Shown: positions 19,906-28,885 of the stretch, piece by piece
Position numbering within the stretch: position 1 is the first letter of the stretch
Layout: each line of letters begins with the position of its first letter
Assembly: GCA_963704975.1 (NCBI GenBank)
Contig: CAVPIK010000009.1
Location: 66,021-130,020, forward strand
Source of the DNA: JAGNDO01 sp963704975
GTDB lineage: Bacteria; Chloroflexota; Anaerolineae; Caldilineales; Caldilineaceae
Length of the DNA stretch: 64,000 nucleotides
Direction of reading: 5' to 3'
The notes under the pieces: generated by a model
The model's database searches: none
The model's input: only the letters and a program-made list of their open reading frames with translations
Told to the model about the DNA's origin: nothing
Program-made: the position numbers and the translations under genes

Positions 19906-22122
19906 TTACTCGTCTGTCTCCAACAGTTCATCATCGTGGCCGCTGCGCACAAGCAGGGTGGTGCCCACTGCGCTGATCAGGTCGCTCAGGCGGTTGGCGT
20001 ATTCTTCGGCCTTCTCCGGATCTGGATCATCCATGCCCAAGAGGGTTAGATCCGCATCCTTACTCCAGTTGGTGATAATCTCCATGATCGTCTGGTTTGG
20101 ATTGTCCCTGACCAGGGCAATCGGTTCGGCTTCCACCCGCACTCGGTTCAGCAATTCCTGCATGTGGGCCTGGGTCTGGGCGCGGCCCTCTTCGCTGTTG
20201 ATGATGCGCAACAGCCGGATCTTGGCTCCGTCCCAGGTGGGGTGACGGCTGATCAGATAGGCCAGCAACATGATCAGGTCGGCGTTGTCGCTGCGACCGC
20301 CCCACCACACATTGATGATCTTGTGGCGAGCAAACCCGTTCGTCTCGTCAAAGTGCAAAAAGAGCACAGACTTTTCCAGCCTGACCAGATTGTGCAGCAG
20401 ACGCATCTGCATGGTGCGGCCTTCTTGCGTGCGGCTCCAGCCCATGAGGATGGCGTTGGGTTCCAGCCCGCTCACCCCGTGGGACTGGGACACGGTCAGC
20501 GCGCCGTGGTAGAAGTCGCTGACCACATCAGCCTCGGCAAAGGCGGTCATGCCCCGGTCTTGGATGTACGATCGGATCTGGCGGCGGGCCGTGCGCCGCA
20601 GTCCGCGCCCGATCAGTTTTTCCACATCCCCCACAATCAACTGGAAGAAGGAAACCATGCCCTTGCCCATGCTCAACCATTCGGAGATGGCGACCAGCTC
20701 TTCCCGGTTGTGGGGCTGGCCGGTGAAGACCAGGAGGTTGGGCCGCCAGTTCTTGGCATGAAAGCGATGCCGCTCCAAGTTCAGCAAGGCCCGCCGGGCC
20801 AGGGCAAACCAGATGCCGCTGCGCAGATCGCCCCAGGTGCGGGTGACCGAGCGGCGTTCCAGATAAAAGTAGATGCCATAGCTGATGACGATGGCCAGGA
20901 CCGTGGCCAGGGGATTGATCAGGAACATGGCCCCATAACAGCCCAACGCACCCAAAATGGAGACGCTCCAGTGGATGTTGAAGCGGGGGCGGAAGCTGGG
21001 GTTGCCCACCATGCGTTCGATGCCCGCCACCAGATTGGTCATGCCATAGGTGTTGAGGAAGAACATGGAGATAATGGGGGCCACCACGTTCAGGTCACCG
21101 GCCCAGATCACGACGATGGCGATGGCGGCGCTGACCAGGACGGCCACCCGGGGCTCTGTGGGGCTGCCCATTGTGTTGGCCAACACCTTCGGCACCACCC
21201 GATCCTTGGCAATGGCTTGCAGGGTGCGGGGTGCGGCCAAAATGCTGCCCAAGGCCGACGACAGGGTGGCGGCCCACACACCGGCCAAGATCAACACCGG
21301 CCAGCGGGAGATCCCCTGCATGACCATGTTGTCGCCGATCAGGTTGTCGACGGTGGCATGGGTGCCAAACCAGTAGACCGCCGCAAAGTAGATCACCGCC
21401 GTCACCAAAATGGAGGCGATGGTGCCCACGGGGATGCTGCGGCTGGGGTTTTTCAGATCCCCGGACATGCTCGTGCCCACTTCGATCCCGGTCACCGCGG
21501 GGAAGAAGACAGCAAAGACCACCCAAAAGGTGACCCCTGGGCTATAGTTGGCCGTCAAGGTAGGGGCAATGGATTCGCCCCAGCCGCCGCCGAAGAAGGA
21601 GAGCAGGGCCGCGGCCAGCACAGCCAAGATGAAGTACTGAATCTTGATGGCAAAGTCGGCACCCACGTAGGCGATCACGGCGAAGACCAGGGCCACGGCG
21701 GTGGCGATCAACCTGGGGTCAAAAGCCTGAAAGTAGGCCACAGTTTGCAGGGCCTCGGTGAAGCCAATGATGTAAAAAGCAATCGAGGTGGCCTGGGAAA
21801 GATAGAGGGGAATACCGATGGCCCCACCGATCTCCAGCCCCAGGGTGCGGGAGATGATGTAGTAATTGCCCCCAGCCCGCACGTTCATGTTGGTGGCAAT
21901 GGCGGCCAAAGAGAGACCCGTGAGCAGGGAGATGCTGTTGGCAATGGCCACGATGATCAGGGCATTGGTCAACCCGGCCTGGCCCACCACCCAGCCCGTG
22001 CGCAAGAAGAGGATGATGCCCAAAATCGTGAGGACGTTGGGGGTGAAAACGCCGCCGAAGGTGCCGAATCGACCTTTGCTTTGGCCGGGCATGGGGGCGG
22101 CGGAGGCTTGTGCTTGTGCCAT
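19906..22122 (-). CDS. Cation-chloride cotransporter-like (SLC12/APC) permease with cytosolic USP-like domain
   Basis: Intact 738-residue membrane transporter. Residues 20-430 form about 12 hydrophobic segments of the APC fold, beginning FGTFGGVFTPNVLTILGIILFLRTGWVVG, which is the hallmark first helix of Na-K-Cl/K-Cl cotransporters and bacterial relatives; AIATNMNVRAGGNYYIISRTLG is also characteristic. The C-terminal 300 residues are soluble with a USP-like nucleotide-binding region (DLTLLGMDDPDPEKAEEYANRLSD). The start is placed at ATG 22122 with AAGGA 11 bases upstream, rather than TTG 22128. Transported ions cannot be fixed from sequence. A 693-residue antisense frame here is a shadow. Confidence 0.88.
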   Translation of the reverse strand: MAQAQASAAPMPGQSKGRFGTFGGVFTPNVLTILGIILFLRTGWVVGQAGLTNALIIVAIANSISLLTGLSLAAIATNMNVRAGGNYYIISRTLGLEIGGAIGIPLYLSQATSIAFYIIGFTEALQTVAYFQAFDPRLIATAVALVFAVIAYVGADFAIKIQYFILAVLAAALLSFFGGGWGESIAPTLTANYSPGVTFWVVFAVFFPAVTGIEVGTSMSGDLKNPSRSIPVGTIASILVTAVIYFAAVYWFGTHATVDNLIGDNMVMQGISRWPVLILAGVWAATLSSALGSILAAPRTLQAIAKDRVVPKVLANTMGSPTEPRVAVLVSAAIAIVVIWAGDLNVVAPIISMFFLNTYGMTNLVAGIERMVGNPSFRPRFNIHWSVSILGALGCYGAMFLINPLATVLAIVISYGIYFYLERRSVTRTWGDLRSGIWFALARRALLNLERHRFHAKNWRPNLLVFTGQPHNREELVAISEWLSMGKGMVSFFQLIVGDVEKLIGRGLRRTARRQIRSYIQDRGMTAFAEADVVSDFYHGALTVSQSHGVSGLEPNAILMGWSRTQEGRTMQMRLLHNLVRLEKSVLFLHFDETNGFARHKIINVWWGGRSDNADLIMLLAYLISRHPTWDGAKIRLLRIINSEEGRAQTQAHMQELLNRVRVEAEPIALVRDNPNQTIMEIITNWSKDADLTLLGMDDPDPEKAEEYANRLSDLISAVGTTLLVRSGHDDELLETDE

Positions 22123-22264
22123 AATCAAAGAATCCTTGCTGTGAAAAAGGTGAACGTCGATGTGTCAGCCAAGGATTATACACCAACCATCCCCGCAACC
22201 CAGACCAAAGGAGGTCCAAATCTATACATTCGGTTGAAACCGTGAGGTTGAATGAGCGGAAAGG

Positions 22265-22984
22265 TCAAAAACGATACCGGCCGGCTCGGTCATACAACAT
22301 GCGTTGGCGTTGGGCCACGGGTGGCTGAGGCACCACCAGCACAAAGAGTCCAGCAAAGGCTGCCCCCAGGGCAAAGCCGCCCACATGGGCAAAAAAGGCC
22401 ACGCCGCCGTTTACGTCCATGCCCAAAGATCCCACGGCGTTGAACAGTTGCAGCCCAAACCACAGGGCCAACACCGCCCACGCCGGCCACTCGGCCATGC
22501 GAGAAATCCGTCCAATCGGCACGATCCCCCGCACCCGCACGGTGGGATAGAGCACCAAATACGCCCCCAGCACGCCCGCAATCGCCCCACTGGCCCCCAC
22601 CAAAGGGATGGTCGAGCCGGGATCGATCACCACCTGAGCCAGGGCTGCCGCAAATCCGCTGGCAAAATAGAGCACCAAAAAGAGCGGACGGCCCAGGCGA
22701 TCTTCCACGTTGTCGCCGAAGAGATAGAGATAGAGCATGTTGCCGCCGATATGGGCCAGCCCGCCGTGGAAAAACATGCTGCGCACCATGTCCAAAAAAG
22801 TCTCCACACCGAAAAGGTTGGCCGACACATTGGCCGGGACCACGGACAGGGTCATAAACGCCGTCTGCAACGCGTCCGGCGACAGGGTCTGCTCCCACAC
22901 AAAAACCAGGACATTCAGACCGATCAGCACGAAGGTCAGGATGGGAAAACGCCGGGTTGGGTTTAGGTCTTTGAGCGGGAACAT
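22265..22984 (-). CDS. Rhomboid family intramembrane serine protease
   Basis: About 239 residues with six or seven membrane segments. The catalytic Ser lies in GASGAIAGVLGAYL and the catalytic His in AHVGGFALGA; the L1-loop and first conserved region MFFHGGLAHIGGNMLYLYLFGDNVED are typical. It cleaves membrane-spanning substrates within the lipid bilayer; target unknown. Start at 22984 (MFPLKDLNPTRR) supported by AAGGAG 10 bases upstream and by the usual NPTRRFP beginning. It follows the YcaQ-like gene by 11 bases, so probably cotranscribed. Confidence 0.93.
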   Translation of the reverse strand: MFPLKDLNPTRRFPILTFVLIGLNVLVFVWEQTLSPDALQTAFMTLSVVPANVSANLFGVETFLDMVRSMFFHGGLAHIGGNMLYLYLFGDNVEDRLGRPLFLVLYFASGFAAALAQVVIDPGSTIPLVGASGAIAGVLGAYLVLYPTVRVRGIVPIGRISRMAEWPAWAVLALWFGLQLFNAVGSLGMDVNGGVAFFAHVGGFALGAAFAGLFVLVVPQPPVAQRQRMLYDRAGRYRF

Positions 22985-22995
22985 GGATGAACTCC

Positions 22996-24247
22996 TTATT
23001 GACTGACCGGAAGATACTGCCGCCACACCGCTGGGATATTCTCCCCGTACTCGACCCGCTTGGCCCCGATAAAGGCCACCAATTCTGCCAAAGATTCCCC
23101 AATCGCCCGTCCGGTGACGTCATCTACGGGCGCGTCTGGCTCCACATACAGGGCGTTGACCGCGTACACGCCACTTTTGCGGTCCAGCTTGGAATCCATG
23201 CGCCCGATCAGCCGGTCCCCGTGCAGGATGGGCAGCACGTAATAGCCATATTGCCGTTTGGCTACGGGCACATAAATTTCGATACGATAGTAGAAATCCC
23301 ACAACATCTGCGTACGATCTCGGTCGGCGATCAGGTTGTCGAAGGGGGAAAGGAAGACCGTTCGGGGTTGCCACCCTTCGCCGCGGCTGAGGGCGAGTCA
23401 GCGTAGACAAATCGTCGGCGTGGACGAACCAGTCGTCTTTCATGGGCTGCCCGGTCTCATCGACGACCTGCACCGAGCAGGATCGTGCCCTCCGCCACCA
23501 ACGCTTTCAGGTTCGCGGCCAGATTCGGATAGCGTCCCCGCACAAAATGGTTCTTGATCTGCTTGGCCGTCCCCACCCCCAGCCCCCGCAGACTGTGCTC
23601 GATGCTCGTCTCGCACCACCTGCTTCTGCGGCCAGGGCCGGTGATCCGTCCACTCGTGCAGCCACTTCTCGGTCAGATGCCAAAACTTGTTGTTCCCCGC
23701 CCGCCCCACGGCCAGCACCTGGCCGTGGCCGTTCAGAAACTCCAACATGCGGGTGACATTGCGCCCAGCGTTCCAGCCGGTGGATTCCCAAGGTACGATG
23801 GCCATGTCTTCGAAATCGCCGGTGGCCAAGGGACCCTCCGCGGCCAGACGGTCCAGCACATGCTGGCGCAGAGCATCGTTGGCCGTCCATCCAGTCCCGC
23901 ACCCGCTGACCCCATACCCCGCCCCCGGTGTGCCCCTTCATCCAGTGAACGTGAAGGGGATAATCCTCGGTCAGCACATAGGAGGCCGCGTGGGCCCAGG
24001 CTTCAAAGATCGCCCGATCCTCTTGCTGAAGCTGGTCCAGCAGGGCCGGGTCGAACGGCCCCAACCGGCTCCACAACACCAGCAACTGGGTCCGCTCCAC
24101 GGCGCGCAGGGGGTCGATCTGCACACAGCGCAGGGCGCGAAAGAGGTCCATGATGCCGTCCGCGGTGGCGGGGGCGCGGGGACCGGCCAAGCGCTGGCGC
24201 ATCACCGCCAGGCGGCGGATGTCGGTTTTGGTGAAGGTTTGGGGCAT
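22996..24247 (-). CDS. YcaQ-like winged-helix DNA glycosylase (HTH_42), multiply frameshifted
   Basis: Starts MPQTFTKTDIRRLAVMRQRLAG, continues LFRALRCVQIDPLRAVERTQLLVLWSRLG and AIFEAWAHAASYVLTEDYPLH, then after several frame changes (near 23905, 23600, 23480 and 23390) ends DFYYRIEIYVPVAKRQYGYYVLPILHGDRLIGRMDSKLDR ... GENIPAVWRQYLPVSQ. These blocks match the HTH_42/YcaQ family, whose E. coli member unhooks DNA interstrand crosslinks with a Gln-x-Asp (here QID) catalytic motif. Joined length about 417 residues is normal. The number of frame changes is high; sequence error and genuine decay cannot be separated from sequence alone. Confidence 0.8.
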
Positions 24248-24680
24248 TGTAGTTTTTACCTTGTCTCCGGCAAAGCTGAGGCGGTGCAATGACCGGTGCA
24301 TTGTATCTTTTCCTGGACAGGAAATCAACCGTCAATCCGCGCTCGTTAAATTTTGGAAAAGATCATTCGGATGCAGAACAACAGGCATTGAATGCACCTG
24401 GGCATTCCGGGAAAGGGCCGGGACGTTCTTGGGTCGAGTGAATGGTGTTGGCCCATTCCCGGAATGGTGGGGGGATCCGTCCGCCCATCCCGGAATGGGC
24501 CAACAGATCTCCGCAAACGCAGAAAGAACCGGCCCTTTCCGGGATGATCCATTTCGTTTCTAAAAAGATGACGCCCACCCCAAACCCCAAACTTTTTGAA
24601 CGGTTTACAAAGCGCCGTCCATTGTGTACACTGGCTTCATCAAGCCGTGTCCCCCCTATCCTCTCCGAAGGAGCCATCCC
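24248..24680. other. Divergent intergenic region with nested palindrome
   Basis: 430 bases between the YcaQ-like gene and the MoxR gene. Dominated by the nested inverted repeat at 24403-24546; the remaining flanks show no gene. Confidence 0.6.
24403..24546. repeat. Nested CCGGAA palindromes
   Basis: Outer arms ATTCCGGGAAAGGGCCGG (about 24404) and CCGGCCCTTTCCGGGAT (about 24530) enclose inner arms GTTGGCCCATTCCCGGAATGG (about 24447) and CCATCCCGGAATGGGCCAAC (about 24484). Each arm carries its own small CATTCCGGGAATG-like palindrome. A related hairpin is at 28717-28783. Confidence 0.75.
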
Positions 24681-25637
24681 GTGATCGATCGTTTTAAGAA
24701 TTCCGCGGCCGTGAAATCGGCCCTCAAAGAACAAAACTACATCCCCAACGACGAAATTTCCACCATCGTCTACCTCAGCCAGCAGTTGGGCAAACCCCTG
24801 CTGACCGAAGGCCCGGCGGGCGTGGGCAAGACCGAACTGGCCAAGGCCATCGCCGCGGCCACGGGCCGGGAGCTGATCCGCCTGCAATGTTACGAAGGGC
24901 TGGACGAGACCAAGGCCCTCTACGAGTGGGAATACGCCAAGCAACTCCTCTACACCCAACTCCTGCGGGACCGGCTGAGCGAGACCCTGGCCGGCTCCGC
25001 CAGCCTGTCCGAGGCCGCGGACCGCATCGCCAACGAGGAGGATGTCTTCTTTTCCTTGCGCTTTTTGCTCCAACGCCCCCTGCTCAAGGCCATCCTCAGC
25101 GAGAAACCCACGGTCCTGCTCATCGACGAGATCGACCGGGCCGATGCCGAGTTCGAGGCCTTTTTGCTGGAAGTGTTGAGCGATTTCCAGGTCAGCGTGC
25201 CGGAGTTGGGCACCCTGGCCGCGGTCCATCGCCCCCTGGTCTTCCTCACCAGCAACAACACCCGGGAGTTGAGCGAAGCCCTCAAACGCCGCTGTCTCTA
25301 CCTCTTCATCGGCTATCCCACCCCGGAACAGGAACTGGCCGTGGTCAAGCTCAAAGTGCCGGATCTGGCCCCCAAGCTGGCCGAGCAGGCCGTCGCCCTG
25401 GTCCAACGTCTGCGGGATCTGGATCTGCGCAAGTCCCCCAGCATCAGCGAGACCCTGGACTGGGCCAAGGCCCTGGTCGCCCTCAACGCCAAGGGGCTGG
25501 ACGCCACCACCCTGGAAACCACCCTCAGCGTCCTCCTCAAACACGAGAGCGACCTGCAAAAAGTGCGCCGACGCCTGAGCCAGGGCGGCGGCCAATTAGG
25601 CGACGACCCCGCGGGCAGCGGGGACAGTGGAATGTGA
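24681..25637 (+). CDS. MoxR-family AAA+ ATPase
   Basis: 318 residues, GTG start at 24681 preceded by GAAGGAG. Walker A GPAGVGKTE near residue 40, Walker B VLLIDEIDRADAEFEAFLLEVL near 150, sensor 1 LTSNNTRELSEALKRRCLYL near 195. MoxR ATPases act with a VWA-domain partner as chaperone-like pairs in cofactor insertion or complex maturation (as CoxD/CoxE, RavA/ViaA). The next gene, 74 bases downstream, encodes just such a VWA protein, so the pair is likely functional together. The client complex is not evident from the neighbourhood. Confidence 0.92.
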   Translation: MIDRFKNSAAVKSALKEQNYIPNDEISTIVYLSQQLGKPLLTEGPAGVGKTELAKAIAAATGRELIRLQCYEGLDETKALYEWEYAKQLLYTQLLRDRLSETLAGSASLSEAADRIANEEDVFFSLRFLLQRPLLKAILSEKPTVLLIDEIDRADAEFEAFLLEVLSDFQVSVPELGTLAAVHRPLVFLTSNNTRELSEALKRRCLYLFIGYPTPEQELAVVKLKVPDLAPKLAEQAVALVQRLRDLDLRKSPSISETLDWAKALVALNAKGLDATTLETTLSVLLKHESDLQKVRRRLSQGGGQLGDDPAGSGDSGM

Positions 25638-25656
25638 TGAGTGAAGCGTGATGAGT
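25632..25656. repeat. GTGATGAGT-type words between moxR-like and VWA genes
   Basis: GTGATGAGT, GAAGC, GTGATGAGT; resembles 13487-13513. It spans the MoxR stop codon. Confidence 0.5.
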
Positions 25657-25711
25657 CAGGTGCAACAGTCGGAACCCACAAATTACGTTACTCACGTTTC
25701 AAGGAGTCACC

Positions 25712-27088
25712 ATGCAAGACCGAATCGTACAATTCATCTCCGCCCTGCGCTCTGGCGGCGTGCGGGTGAGCTTGGCCGAAAGCGCCGACGCCTTCCGGGC
25801 CGTGGAAGATCTGGGCATCCAGGATCGGGCCACCTTCAAGCTGGGGCTGCGGGCCACCTTGGTCAAGGACGCCTCGGCCCTGCCCACGTTTGACGAGCTG
25901 TTCCCCCTCTTTTTCGACACCACCGACGCCCCGCCCCTCATGGACCTGACCCAGGACATGAGCGAGGAAGAGGCCAACATGCTGGCCGAGGCCCTGCGTC
26001 AGTTCAGCGAAAAGCTGCGGGAGATGTTGGAAAAGCTGCTCCGTGGCGCGCAACTCACTCCGGAGGAATTGGAACAATTGGGCCAGTTGGTCGGGCTGAA
26101 CAGCATGGACGATCTGCGTTACCGGGAGTGGATGGCCAAACGCATGCAGCAGGCCATGAACTTCAAACAGGTGCGCAAGGCCATCGACGAGCTCTCCGAA
26201 CTCATGGCCCAGATGGGCATGAACCGGCAGCGCATGGAGCAGATGCGCCAGCTTTTGCAGGCCAACATGCAGGGCTTGGAAGAGCAGATGCGCCAGTTCG
26301 CCGGTCAGCGCATCGCCGAAAACATGAGCGAGACCCGGCCCGAAGACAACCTGGACGGGCTGATGAACCGCCCCTTCACCGCCCTCTCGGACGGGGACAT
26401 GCAGACCCTGCGCCACGAAGTGCGGCGGCTGGCCGCGCTCCTGCGCAGCCGCATCGCCCTGCGCCAGAAGCGGGCCAAGACCGGCCAGTTGGACGCCAAG
26501 GCCACCATCCGCGCCAACATGAAACATGGCAGCGTGCCCATCGAACTCAAACACCGCAACCGCCGCCTCAAGCCCAAGCTGGTGGTGATCTGCGACGTCA
26601 GCACCTCCATGCGCTACTGCTCGGAGCTCATGCTCAGCCTGATCTATGCCTTGCAGGATCTGGTCACCAAGACCCACGCCTTTGTCTTCATCGATCATCT
26701 GGAATACATCACCCCGGACTTTGTGGGCCGGGACGCCAACGAGGCCGTGGATCAGGTCCTGGTGCGCATGCCGCCGGGCTACTACAGCACGGATCTGGGC
26801 TATGCCCTGGACGGCTTTGACCGGGGCTTCATGGACACCATCGACAGCCGCACCACGTTGATCGTCGTGGGGGATGGGCGCAACAACTACAACGACCCCC
26901 GGCTGGACATCTTCACCCGCATGGCCCGCCGGGCCAACCGCACCCTCTGGCTCAACCCCGAACCCCCGGTCATGTGGGGCAGCGGGGACAGCGACATGCT
27001 CAAATACGCGCCGATCTGCGACACGATTCTCCAGGTCAGCACGTTGGCGGAGTTGACCGCGGCGGTGGATAAGATGTTGGTGGCGTGA
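25712..27088 (+). CDS. VWA domain-containing protein, CoxE-like
   Basis: Intact 458 residues. The N-terminal half is helical and Met/Gln-rich (residues 85-220 with long coiled-coil-like MQGLEEQMRQFAGQ segments). The C-terminal VWA domain (about 290-458) has the MIDAS start VVICDVSTSMRYCSE (DxSxS), the middle Thr region and VVGDGRNNYNDPR. It pairs with the upstream MoxR ATPase. In CoxE/ViaA-type systems the VWA protein recruits the ATPase to a metalloenzyme client. Start supported by CAAGGAG 8 bases upstream. No signal peptide, so cytosolic. Confidence 0.9.
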   Translation: MQDRIVQFISALRSGGVRVSLAESADAFRAVEDLGIQDRATFKLGLRATLVKDASALPTFDELFPLFFDTTDAPPLMDLTQDMSEEEANMLAEALRQFSEKLREMLEKLLRGAQLTPEELEQLGQLVGLNSMDDLRYREWMAKRMQQAMNFKQVRKAIDELSELMAQMGMNRQRMEQMRQLLQANMQGLEEQMRQFAGQRIAENMSETRPEDNLDGLMNRPFTALSDGDMQTLRHEVRRLAALLRSRIALRQKRAKTGQLDAKATIRANMKHGSVPIELKHRNRRLKPKLVVICDVSTSMRYCSELMLSLIYALQDLVTKTHAFVFIDHLEYITPDFVGRDANEAVDQVLVRMPPGYYSTDLGYALDGFDRGFMDTIDSRTTLIVVGDGRNNYNDPRLDIFTRMARRANRTLWLNPEPPVMWGSGDSDMLKYAPICDTILQVSTLAELTAAVDKMLVA

Positions 27089-27133
27089 GTTTTGCCACTT
27101 GCACTTCTGTCGTTTTTGTGCGACAATATGGTT

Positions 27134-27469
27134 ATGGATGTTCACGAGCGTACCATCCGATTCTTTATTGCGAATAACGGGCAAGCCCCATTCGAGACAT
27201 GGCTTGGGGCGTTGCGAGACAAACGGTCCAAGGCGCGTATCCTGGCTCGGATTGATCGTCTTCGTTTGGGGAATTTTGGTGATTGCCGCAGTGTTGGCGT
27301 AGGCGTTTATGAACTCCGAATCCACACAGGTCCGGGGTTTCGTGTCTATTTTGGTCTGATGGGATCTGAGGTCGTTCTCTTGCTTTGCGGAGGCGACAAG
27401 AGTACCCAATCTCGTGATATTGCCAATGCGCAACGCTATTGGCAGGAGGTTCAACAAGATGATAAGTAA
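27134..27469 (+). CDS. Type II toxin, RelE/HigB-like (Gp49 family)
   Basis: About 111 residues: MDVHERTIRFFIANNGQAPFETWLGALRDKRSKARILARIDRLRLGNFGDCRSVGVGVYELRIHTGPGFRVYFG. This matches phage-derived Gp49-like/HigB toxins (PF(E)xWL near the start, R-I-D-R-L-x-x-GNFGD, V-x-ELRIHxGPGFRVYF). Such toxins cleave ribosome-associated mRNA. The promoter-like TTGCAC-N17-GACAAT lies directly upstream and there is no Shine-Dalgarno, so a leaderless mRNA is possible; ATG 27128 is an alternative start. The antitoxin gene overlaps by 11 bases. Confidence 0.85.
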   Translation: MDVHERTIRFFIANNGQAPFETWLGALRDKRSKARILARIDRLRLGNFGDCRSVGVGVYELRIHTGPGFRVYFGLMGSEVVLLLCGGDKSTQSRDIANAQRYWQEVQQDDK

Positions 27470-27761
27470 AAGTTATGACGAATTTCTCGTAAATCAACTC
27501 AGCGATCCAGAATTGGCAGCGGAATACTTGACCGCAGCTGCCGAGGATGGATCTGCTGAACTGTTGCTAATTGCCTTGCGTAACGTCGCAGAGGCCCACG
27601 GTGGCTTGGGTGTGATCGCCGGAATTACCAATTTGAACCGTCAAAACATGTACAAAATTTTGTCGCCGGATGGCAACCCAACCCTGGCGACGTTGCTCAC
27701 CTTGCTCGGTCCTCTGGGGCTGAAACTTGCCTTTACATCGATGGAAAGAGAGGCTGCGTAG
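27459..27761 (+). CDS. HigA-like antitoxin (HTH, addiction module antidote)
   Basis: 100 residues, MISKSYDEFLVNQLSDPELAAEYLTAAAEDGSAELLLIALRNVAEAHGGLGVIAGITNLNRQNMYKILSPDGNPTLATLLTLLGPLGLKL. The DPELAAEYL-x(n)-AL(R)NVAEA(H)G-x-GxxA-x(n)-LxRQNxYK-LSxxGNPTLxTLxxLLxxLGL pattern is that of antidotes paired with Gp49-like toxins. It starts within the toxin's last codons, with AGGAGG 9 bases upstream. Confidence 0.88.
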   Translation: MISKSYDEFLVNQLSDPELAAEYLTAAAEDGSAELLLIALRNVAEAHGGLGVIAGITNLNRQNMYKILSPDGNPTLATLLTLLGPLGLKLAFTSMEREAA

Positions 27762-27801
27762 AGCGGTTTGGGCCGGGAAGTTTATAGAAACGGAGGACAA
27801 C

Positions 27802-27993
27802 ATGAGCGAACTCACAGCCCAATACGTAGATGGGCTTTACGAAGATCTCCACGACCCCGCCGAAGCGGTCGCCTATTTGAACGCTGCGCTGGCAGACGGT
27901 GATGCACAAATCCTGCGCATGGCCGTTCACGACGTGGCCGAAGCATGGGGACGCAACCAAGCTACCCAAGGCGATCTTGCCCAAAAGCCTTGA
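27802..27993 (+). pseudogene. Truncated duplicate of the HigA-like antitoxin
   Basis: 63 residues starting after GGAGGACAAC. Residues 1-48 (YVDGLYEDLHDPAEAVAYLNAALADGDAQILRMAVHDVAEAWG) align with residues 6-48 of the neighbouring antitoxin, then the protein ends NQATQGDLAQKP without the HTH core. It looks like a tandem duplicate that lost its DNA-binding half by frameshift or deletion. Whether the stub still binds the toxin is unknown. A terminator follows at 28015. Confidence 0.7.
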
Positions 27994-28014
27994 AACGTTT
28001 CATCCCAGACAAGC

Positions 28015-28052
28015 AAAGAGCCGGGACATCTACCCAGATGTCCCGGCTCTTT
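28015..28052. terminator. Bidirectional terminator after the toxin-antitoxin module
   Basis: AAAGAGCCGGGACATC/GATGTCCCGGCTCTTT around a 6-base loop, between the stub antitoxin (plus) and the membrane protein gene (minus). Confidence 0.88.
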
Positions 28053-28069
28053 GTTATTCGGACGATGGG

Positions 28070-28525
28070 CTATTTTCCCAGCCGAGGCAGGATCAACGCC
28101 GTCACCACGCCGAAGATGAGATGACCCATCAAGCTCCACCACTGGTCCGGGCCGACTTTGAAGACCATGGCGGACATGCCCAACATCAGGGGCATGAGCA
28201 CCAGCGCGCCCAGCACCCACCACACCACGCCGTTGACCACGCCGGCGGCGATCACCCGCCCGCCGGTGATGGAGACACCGCCCCGGTTGAGAAAATGCAC
28301 GGCCACGCCATAGTCCACGCCAATGGCGGCGCTGATCACCAGATGGACGATGAAGCCGACCGCCACGCTGCTGGAGCCGACCAGCATGGCCACCATGGGC
28401 AACATGCCCATCATGGCCATCATCATGCCGAAGACGATGCCGCCGCCGACACCGGCAATGGCTCCGTGGATGGCGGATTTGACCAGAGAAGAGGAACTGC
28501 TGTTAGAAAGGGTTTGGGTTGCCAT
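28070..28525 (-). CDS. Small integral membrane protein, unknown function
   Basis: 151 residues with four predicted membrane segments: IHGAIAGVGGGIVFGMMMAMMGMLPMVAMLV, VAVGFIVHLVISAAIGVDYGV, VIAAGVVNGVVWWVLGALVLMPLML and LMGHLIFGVVTALIL. The arrangement (GAIAG near the start, internal Met-rich helix, FGVVTAL near the end) resembles small bacterial membrane proteins of the YagU/DUF1440-like type, without firm assignment. The start at 28525 is supported by AAGGAG. Polar Ser-rich N-terminus (NSSSSS). Confidence 0.7.
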   Translation of the reverse strand: MATQTLSNSSSSSLVKSAIHGAIAGVGGGIVFGMMMAMMGMLPMVAMLVGSSSVAVGFIVHLVISAAIGVDYGVAVHFLNRGGVSITGGRVIAAGVVNGVVWWVLGALVLMPLMLGMSAMVFKVGPDQWWSLMGHLIFGVVTALILPRLGK

Positions 28526-28561
28526 GAACTGGTTTCTCCTTCGCCTCGAAAGGCGGAACAT

Positions 28562-28885
28562 TGAATTGAGGTTGGGTTGATGTTGATGCCGAAGTGATCA
28601 GCCCCGGCATCCCAGAGTCACAGCGCTGTCTCGTGCAAATAGCGTACCCCATCATTGCCGGGCGCAATGTGGCATTCCCTACGTAAGCCGGGGCAATCTG
28701 GCGGGGCAGGTCCCCAAACCTTCCCGGAAGGGGCCAGAACATTTTCCGGTCAAGAAAGATTTTGTGGCCCCTTCCGGGAAGGTTGTCACGCACACCCCTC
28801 CGTCACTTTACCCCGCTGAGTCCGTCCTGATCTGCATAGTCATGCCAACCCATCCGCCGCCCAACTCACCCCATCCTTTCCGACC
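28562..28885. other. Divergent intergenic region before the secreted-protein island
   Basis: 324 bases between the membrane protein gene and the carboxypeptidase gene. Apart from the hairpin at 28717-28783 nothing is recognised. Confidence 0.5.
28717..28783. repeat. CCTTCCCGGAAGG hairpin
   Basis: AACCTTCCCGGAAGGGGCCA (28717-28736) and its complement (28764-28783), one mismatch-free 20-base stem; each arm contains a palindrome. Same design as 24403-24546. Confidence 0.75.
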
